NCBI GenBank assembly: GCA_004380135.1
Contig: QXCR01000226.1
Location: 1-35,660, forward strand
DNA length: 35,660 bases
Reading direction: 5' to 3'
From: Stemphylium vesicarium
Taxonomy: Eukaryota; Ascomycota; Dothideomycetes; Pleosporales; Pleosporaceae
Shown here: piece after piece, positions 29,971 through 35,660 of the stretch
How the letters are laid out: the number at the start of each line of letters is the position of its first letter
Numbering within the stretch: the stretch's first letter is position 1
Made by a program: the position numbers and the translations under genes
The notes under the pieces: model-generated
The model's database searches: none
Seen by the model: only the letters and a program-made list of their open reading frames with translations
What the model was told of the DNA's origin: nothing

Positions 29971-31045
29971 ATGGCGAAAAGCAAAGTTGTCGTCACGCGA
30001 CAACTTATAAATGAAGCCCAGAGGTTGCTAGATGCGAAGAAAGGTGATTTGGAGATCGTACAATGGCAGTCAGAGAAGGTATGTACAGATTGGAGGTGAC
30101 GAGGAGACAGAGGGCTGACAAGCATGCATACAGCCGTGCGACCGATCATGGCTTTTAGAAAATGTCAAAGGCGCAAATGGGATCCTCGTGATGCTTACAG
30201 ACAAAGTCGATGAAGAGCTCCTGGAGGCTTCTGGTCCTCAGCTCAAGACCATTGCTTCCTTCTCCGTCGGCACAGATCACGTGGACAGAGACGCGCTGAA
30301 GAAACGCGGCATCCGTCTTGGTTACACACCAACATGTCTTACCGACGCCGTAGCAGATCTCACGATCATGCTCATTCTGATGGCACAGAGGAGAGGCGGA
30401 GAGTCGATGGCAAAGGTCACCAAGGGAGAATGGCCACAGATGCCGTGGCATCCGTTGCTGATGACAGGCCCTCAGATTCGAGGCTCAACAGTAGGATTCC
30501 TGGGTTTCGGAAGAATCGCGCAGGCATCTCTTCAGAGATTACTGCCATTTGGTATCAAGCGTGTGATCTACCTGACTTCCAAGCCCGGGCAGCCTGCCAA
30601 GGAAGATCATTACGGCCTACTCAAGAACGCCGGGATTCCCGTCGAGCCCGCTACGGGCGCCGACCAACTCGCCCAAGAAAGCGACGTGGTAATCGTCGGA
30701 TGCGCGCTCACCCCCTCGACGAAGCATCTCGTGAGTAACGACTTCTTCTCAAAGATGAAAAAGCTGTCCGTTATCGTCAACGTCGCGCGTGGCCCCATTA
30801 TCGACACCAATGCTCTGGTCAAAGCGTTGAATGAAGAGCAGATTTTCGGTGCTGGTTTGGACGTGATCGAGAACGAGCCGAACATCACGGCTGATCACCC
30901 GATCTTGAAGCAGCCAAGGGCGGTTCTGATGCCGCATATTGGAAGTGCCACGATCGAGACGCGCGTTCAGATGGCAACTGAGAGCGTGAAGAATTTGCTT
31001 GCCGGGCTAGCAGACGAGGCCATGATCAATGAGTTGGAGCTGTAG
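29971..31045 (+). CDS. D-isomer-specific 2-hydroxyacid dehydrogenase (glyoxylate/hydroxypyruvate reductase-like), 339 aa, two exons
   Basis: Exon 1 is 29971-30078 (36 codons). The 55-nt intron 30079-30133 has donor GTATGT, branch CTGAC and acceptor TACAG, phase 0. Exon 2 is 30134-31045. The ASFSVGTDHVD segment and the nucleotide-binding GFLGFGRIA are typical; the third Gly of GxGxxG is Ala165. The catalytic triad is Arg255 (NVARGPIID), Glu284 (VIENEP) and His304 (MPHIGSAT). It should reduce a 2-keto acid such as glyoxylate or hydroxypyruvate with NAD(P)H, or act in reverse. YLTSKPG, with Ser-Lys after the second beta strand instead of an acidic residue, suggests NADPH preference. The start MAKSK gives the usual family length. 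An upstream in-frame ATG at 29836 would add a Gln/Ser/Arg-bearing leader. Confidence 0.93.
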
Positions 31046-31730
31046 CAAGCAAAAGATCTCTTAAGGGAAAGACAAATTACCTAACAAAGTATGTGGTTTA
31101 CTGTCAGATTGCTCAATACTAGCCGAATGGCCCAGAATTCCGGCTTATTCCTGTTCTTTCTGGAGCACTGACTTCCATTCCCCAGATGAATTAAACTTTG
31201 CACTAGAGAGGCACAGCTCCCCTTTACCCATTGTAGCCACAACACTTCCTCGGGGCTCTTGGTCCTCGATAGAGTTTCTTATAGCCTGAACCTCAAGGTA
31301 TCCTTCACTCTCCCACCATATCTCCGTCCATCGTGCCGTTGCAACGCCGCGTACGTAAGTGCGAACACAAGACAAAGCTCAAGGATTGCTGCAACAATGA
31401 GCGCGGGGTGCATGCTGTGCAAGTAGATGTCTGGGTGGGGACTAAACTGGAAGATGACTTTGTAGAAACTCTGCAGCTGGGGAAACTACTTAAGAACCGG
31501 GAGAAATCAATTTTTGGGGTTTATTTCGAAGTGTTGGTCTCCAGCTTCAATGACTGAGATTCCAGTATCAACTTACACCCGCTCTTCACTTTTCAACGTA
31601 ACTGTTAGTGTGCATCCCATTCTTCACGTCGGTCTGGTTTGATTACCCAGTAATCCTCAGTAGTGTGCAAAAGCTTACTGATATACGCCAATCGTAGTGA
31701 CATTCACTGCAACATCCGAATCTATCGATA
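31046..31730. other. Convergent intergenic region, no gene recognised
   Basis: This lies between the dehydrogenase stop and the stop of the BBE-like oxidase and should hold both 3' untranslated regions. The 74-76 codon frames at 31145 (minus) and 31333 (plus) overlap antiparallel and have no features. Confidence 0.6.
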
Positions 31731-33280
31731 TCAAAAAAGCTTAAACCCACCCGGCACCTGCGTCTGGAACACACCCATGGGATCGTACTTCCTCGCAACC
31801 CCTCTCAACATCGCCATCTCGTCGACCCCATAGCTCGCCAAAGGGTTCTGAAACGACGCAGCAAAGTTCAGATACTTGTACGGATGATAAACGCCCTCCT
31901 CCTTCGCTATATCCTCAACTAACTTCACCAGATCTTTCAGAGCCTCGGCGAACCCATCCGCAGCCGCAGCATCCTCAAACGTGAAAATAATCTGCAAGAA
32001 GATTAGATCCTTCTCTGGCGTACCATTGGGCGAGAACCCGAGACTGTTCGGCGAAGTCCCGTTCCTTGGTGGCGCAGGAAGCGCTTGGAAAGTGATCTCC
32101 GCAACAGATTTCGCGTACGCATATTGCTTTGCGATCTCGGGGACAACATTCCTCCACATAGCGTGGATGCGATGCATGATCGTCTCGGAGATCTTGAACG
32201 AAGTCGTCGCCCAAATGGTTCGTTGAGGGTTCGCGGCAACTTGTCTAGACGCATTCCGCGTGTGCTCACTGACGGGCGCTTCGACCATACCATTCATCAC
32301 CTGTGGCTGTACGTCGATAATGCTTTTCAATGCGCCCGGTTTCTGGGTTGGCTTCGTGTACCACATGATGCTGACTGGGTTGAACGTAGCGGCGGTGTGG
32401 TTATACCGCACTGTCACCCATCCAGCGGCGTAGGGGTCGTATTCTCCTCGTTTGAATTCGGTAAACGCTGATAGCAAAGGTGTTGTTGCGTTTGGGCCGT
32501 AAACGATTCTACCGCCCCAGATCGGTGTCGCGGGGAAGGCTTTCAGATCGAAACGCGTGACGATACCAAAGTTGTTCTGACCTCCTTTTAGTGCGGCGAA
32601 GAGATCGGAGTGCGAGGTCGCGTTCGCGTTGACGATGGTGCCGCTGGCGAGGACAACTTGGAAGTTTACTACTGCGTCGCAGGACCAGCCTAATTCGGGA
32701 CTGAAGAAAGATATACCGCCTGTCAAACAGATTTTAGTGTCTTGATTGGAAGCCATTGGATTAAGAAAACGAGACGCATACCACCAGTCAAGAAACCAGC
32801 AGTTCCAACAACCCCAATCCGCCCACCCATGACTGTGAGATTTCTCTTCTCAGCCTCGTCGTAGACATCCTGCCACAGCGCTCCAGCGCCAACTTGAACT
32901 ACCTTGTCGCCGCGCGCAACCTCGACCTTCTTCAGACTCTGCATGTCGATTGTGACTCCCTTGTCAATATTGTTCGATCCTGCGTTGGCGTTATGGCCTC
33001 CACCTTTGATAGCGAATTTGGTGGTGTTTGTCTGCGCTAGGATGGAAACCGTCGTAGCTACATCCTGTGCGGTGTTCGGCCGCAGGATACAAGAAGGGTG
33101 CAAGCGAAGCTGGAGGAAAGGATATGATTGGATTGATGCGTTGTAATTTGGTGCCGTTGGGTAGTAAGTGTTGTTTGGCAGGACGGAGGAGAGCTCAACG
33201 CATGCATCGTGCCAAGTAGGGTATGTAGCGATAGCCACACTGACCAGCCAGCCCAGCGAATAAAAAGTGAATAAATGCAT
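31731..33280 (-). CDS. Secreted FAD-linked oxidase of the berberine-bridge-enzyme (BBE/PCMH) family, 495 aa, two exons
   Basis: Exon 1 is 33280-32782. The 62-nt intron 32781-32720 has donor GTATGC and acceptor GACAG, with a split Gly codon giving the conserved GGGISFF. Exon 2 is 32719-31731. A signal peptide is evident (MHLFTFYSLGWLVSVAIA, then Thr-Tyr-Pro), so the protein is probably secreted. The PCMH-type FAD domain shows LRPNTAQDVATTV and KGGGHNANAGSN, in which His96 should carry the 8-alpha-histidyl FAD bond. The second covalent site, normally a Cys in a GxCxxVG-like loop, is GRIGVVG here, so the Cys is absent. The C-terminal BBE region is present (YHPYKYLNFAASFQNPL). Several NxT/NxS sites fit glycosylation. 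Members oxidise sugars, alcohols or alkaloids and give H2O2; the substrate is unknown. The 33280 ATG was chosen because the frame upstream has no other ATG. Confidence 0.93.
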
Positions 33281-33865
33281 GTTGAGGCTGCGGAAATTCG
33301 GAATTGTTCGTGCACTGGACCCCAAAACATTTCAATGCCTCGTTTAAGTACAAAGATGTTCCCGCAGTCCCGAGGACATCTCCAGACATCTCCGAAACTT
33401 CACACTCTTCATATTACCCGAAGTCAGAACATTCCTGTGTCCGAAATACGAAGATTTATTTGTGTCATTGCGCATCCGGGTATCTCAGTCAGCCGTAGCT
33501 GGCAGGGCAGTATTCTATTGGTCGATCTGCACGCTTGAAGCTGAATGTGGTAGCGGAAGCCCGGATCAAGGTTTGCACAACAGCGAGGATAAGATTATTT
33601 GCATCGCAGACGCGGGGAGCCGATAGAACGGTGTGTGTGGTTGTCGATGGTCAGGAGAGACGGGCAGTGAAGGGAGGTGAGACTGTCGTGGAAATTGGAT
33701 AGTTCGGGGTGGAATTGTGAGCAACTGAGATTTGGCATCATGGAATGATGATCACCTGAGCTAACCGCTAAATTGTGCCGCTTGCAATTATGCTCCTGTC
33801 AATCTCCAGGCGAATGAAAGCCACCCCCGTTATGCCTTTCCTTGCTGCACTCGTACTCCTCTCAC
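33281..33865. other. Intergenic region, no gene recognised
   Basis: About 585 bp, including the promoter of the BBE-like gene at its left end. Plus-strand frames at 33275-33538 overlap that promoter and have no recognisable content. Confidence 0.55.
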
Positions 33866-35366
33866 TCATTTCTGGGGCCCATCCATAAAACTTTGCATCT
33901 GCTCGATCGCAACATCAACAATCGGCGTCGTGTCCCGTAGATGTTTCCCCTTCTTTCCAGCCTGCTTCTTGGCCAGGTACACGCGGTCCAGAGCATCAAG
34001 TACAGTCTCGACGATGCTGAAGCCACGAATAGTCGGTTCCCTCCACTCAGATTCATCCGGAACACCCGCGCCAATTGCGATCTTCCCTTGCTCGACGTCG
34101 ATCTTGTGGCATAGCTCGCCGCACTTCGTCGTTAGGCTCATGTAGTCAAACTCGAACCGTGGAAGCATTGCTCGAAGCTGATCAGAGTTCCGCAGTGCCT
34201 TGACGAAGGAGAGGATGTTGAGGTCGCCGTGACCTTCGGTGCGAGGAGTGGTCTTGGAGTGCTTAGCCATCTCTTCATCCAAGCGATACCATGTGCATAG
34301 GCGAGTCTCTGTGCCGTAGATGTAGTCGCGCAGAATTTTTATCTCAAGAAGGGTTTCCAGCTGAAGCGTCTTATGAGTGCCAGTTCCTACATTGAAGTCG
34401 GAAGTTGAGTCCTCGTACAAGTGTCTGACCTGCTTGATTGTTTTCTGGAAGTAGCCAGTGGCGATAAGAAAGCGTGAGAAGAAATCTCCTGGCTTAGTAG
34501 GGAGTTGGTTAAGGAAGATCTTGTTTAGGTACTATTTTGTCATGAGCTCGAGATCAGGCCAGGTCCCTGTGATAAGACCCAGCTGCTTGAAGCGCTTATA
34601 TAGGTGACAGAGGGAGAAGATGTGAGGCTATGATCTGCAAAGTCGGTTCCCATCTTTTCGCACAGCAAGCCGTAGGCCAAAGACAGTTTGCCCCTAATTG
34701 TCGGAACGCTCATTTGAAGGAAGTCTCCATCCTGGGGTGGAAGGATGTGCTGGGCAGCTGTTCGCTCGCGGGCGGCCTTATCGCCTACCAGATCGAGAGT
34801 TTATCTAGAGATCAAGCTATCGTTGAAGTCATTGTGGGTAGCCAGATTCACGAAGCATGACTTTGGGTAATCGTGGTGCAATCCACAGAGTGGGTGGCTT
34901 GCTTCCAACAGCCGCTTCTGAATGTATCGGGAATGTGAGAACGGGCGACCGATGATGTAGTTGCGAAGTGTTCTTGTATACTCGGTGACTTCTTGGACAT
35001 GAGGCGAGAATGATATCTCGCGGTTCCTCCACGAGAAAAAGCTTGCCTCTTCCTTTCTAGCTCGGCGTATAAGCGGCATATACGACTTGAGAGAGTGGCT
35101 TGCATCCTTGGACCGGGTTCTTCTGAAGAGCCCAGCGATAAATATCATAGTCATGGAGCATCCCTTGAATCTACCAAACTCGGAAAAGAATTGGGTAGGT
35201 GAGTCCAAAGTCTCATCGAGTAGAGGCAGACCGCGGGCTTTCAGGAAAGGCTTCGCAAACACCTTCTTGACGTCCTAGAGTATATGTCAGCTTGCTTTTT
35301 CCTACTCTACAGTAATATGATGGCGAAACTTACAAGTCCAAAGTTCGCTTCATGTAGATAGCAGAC
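33866..35366 (-). pseudogene. Decayed gene resembling the C-terminal half of large fungal DUF6604-type proteins
   Basis: A small exon at 35366-35334 (VCYLHEANFGL) joins through a good intron (35333-35275, donor GTAAGT, branch CTGAC, acceptor CTCTAG) to a frame running to 34804, where TAA (34803-34801) interrupts it. Coding-like sequence continues in the same frame to about 34625. It then shifts by one base near 34623-34615 (AYGLLCEKM...HSL, then IFSLCHLYKRF in the next frame). TAG at 34534-34532 interrupts again before an open frame to the TGA at 33868-33866. The order of motifs (FVNL; SLAYGLLCEKM; LCHLYKRFKQLG; DFFSRFLIATGY; ILSFVKAL ... FEFDYMSLTTKCGEL) resembles the C-terminal portion of large fungal proteins annotated with DUF6604, from memory only. 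The N-terminal half is not visible upstream, where repeats begin. Presumably non-functional. Confidence 0.62.
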
Positions 35367-35660
35367 CTGTCAACAATCAAGCGGCTTGCAAGCGCTTGAT
35401 CAATCTACAATCAAGCCGACGGTTCCATCAATCAAGCCTCTCGCATAGAGATTGGTTAGCAATCAAGCTCAAGAGACGAAGCTTGATTGATCAGCTTGAT
35501 CAGATTGATGCAGCGAGGCGGCGAAGGCGGCGGAGGCTGCTCGCCTAGTTAGCATTGTTTTCGCTGAGGGAGCCGCGTACCCAGCCATCTGCCCATCTAC
35601 TAGCCACCCAATTGAGCCTATATTACCCTCGGATTGGGACGATCATGAGTAAACTCAACA
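35367..35660. other. Right-edge region with a heptamer repeat cluster, no gene recognised
   Basis: The first 135 bp carry the ATCAAGC/GCTTGAT cluster. The rest includes a G/C-rich GGCGGCGAAGGCGGCGGAGG stretch and a short plus-strand frame ending in TAA at 35649-35651, which I cannot identify. The upstream part of the DUF6604-like gene would be expected here if it were intact, and it is not evident. Confidence 0.5.
35376..35500. repeat. Cluster of seven ATCAAGC / GCTTGAT heptamers in both orientations
   Basis: ATCAAGC occurs at 35376-35382, 35410-35416, 35431-35437 and 35462-35468. Its reverse complement GCTTGAT occurs at 35394-35400, 35481-35487 and 35494-35500. That is seven copies in 125 bp, far above chance. 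The spacing is irregular, so this is not a simple tandem repeat; pairs of opposite copies could form short hairpins. It sits directly upstream of the first visible exon of the decayed gene. Confidence 0.9.

Noticed and set aside
35552..35651. Plus-strand frame ending at 35651 near the right edge
   Set aside because: It is too short, has no identified family, and no upstream exon could be supported.
1..35660. Classical secondary-metabolite cluster (PKS, NRPS, terpene cyclase)
   Set aside because: Only tailoring-type enzymes are present; no backbone enzyme, transporter or pathway regulator was recognised in any frame.

Overview
The window looks like a chromosomal segment of a filamentous ascomycete, most likely a Pleosporales-type Dothideomycete. 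The genes are spaced and monocistronic. Their introns are short (47-80 nt, one of 165 nt) with GTRNGT-like donors and CTRAY branch points. The families are typically fungal: a HET domain, a fungal alcohol acetyltransferase, a berberine-bridge oxidase, and a vanadium chloroperoxidase almost the same length as the Curvularia inaequalis enzyme. No ribosomal RNA, tRNA, CRISPR or prokaryotic features were seen.

Layout. 1-350: a broken or partial small Cys-rich gene running off the left edge. 2184-2885: a lineage-specific Cys/His protein. 5240-7419: a AAA ATPase. 8366-13964: an FMO-type flavin monooxygenase and an SDR on the minus strand, with a divergent alcohol O-acetyltransferase on the plus strand; this could be a small oxidation/reduction/acetylation set. 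14733-16307: a seven-transmembrane protein. 16.3-20.6 kb: a long gene-poor stretch. 20606-22444: a HET gene killed by three in-frame TAA codons. 22846-24324: a five-exon Cue5-like CUE-domain protein with a candidate Atg8-interacting motif. 25708-27534: vanadium chloroperoxidase. 27721-29226: a FAD-dependent amine/amino-acid oxidase-type protein, convergent with the chloroperoxidase. 29971-31045: a D-2-hydroxyacid dehydrogenase. 31731-33280: a secreted berberine-bridge-type flavin oxidase. 33866-35366: a decayed gene resembling the C-terminal half of large fungal DUF6604-type proteins, next to a cluster of ATCAAGC/GCTTGAT repeats.

Two themes stand out. First, the five premature stops in the two large pseudogenes are all TAA or TAG codons that one CpA-to-TpA transition in a Gln codon would create. 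That is the expected mark of repeat-induced point mutation (RIP), and it suggests both belonged to multicopy families. Second, the 25.7-33.3 kb segment puts a peroxide-consuming haloperoxidase beside two flavoenzymes whose families commonly release H2O2, one with a signal peptide. A coupled oxidase-haloperoxidase function is an inference from gene content only. No polyketide synthase, non-ribosomal peptide synthetase or terpene cyclase is visible, so there is no classical backbone gene here.
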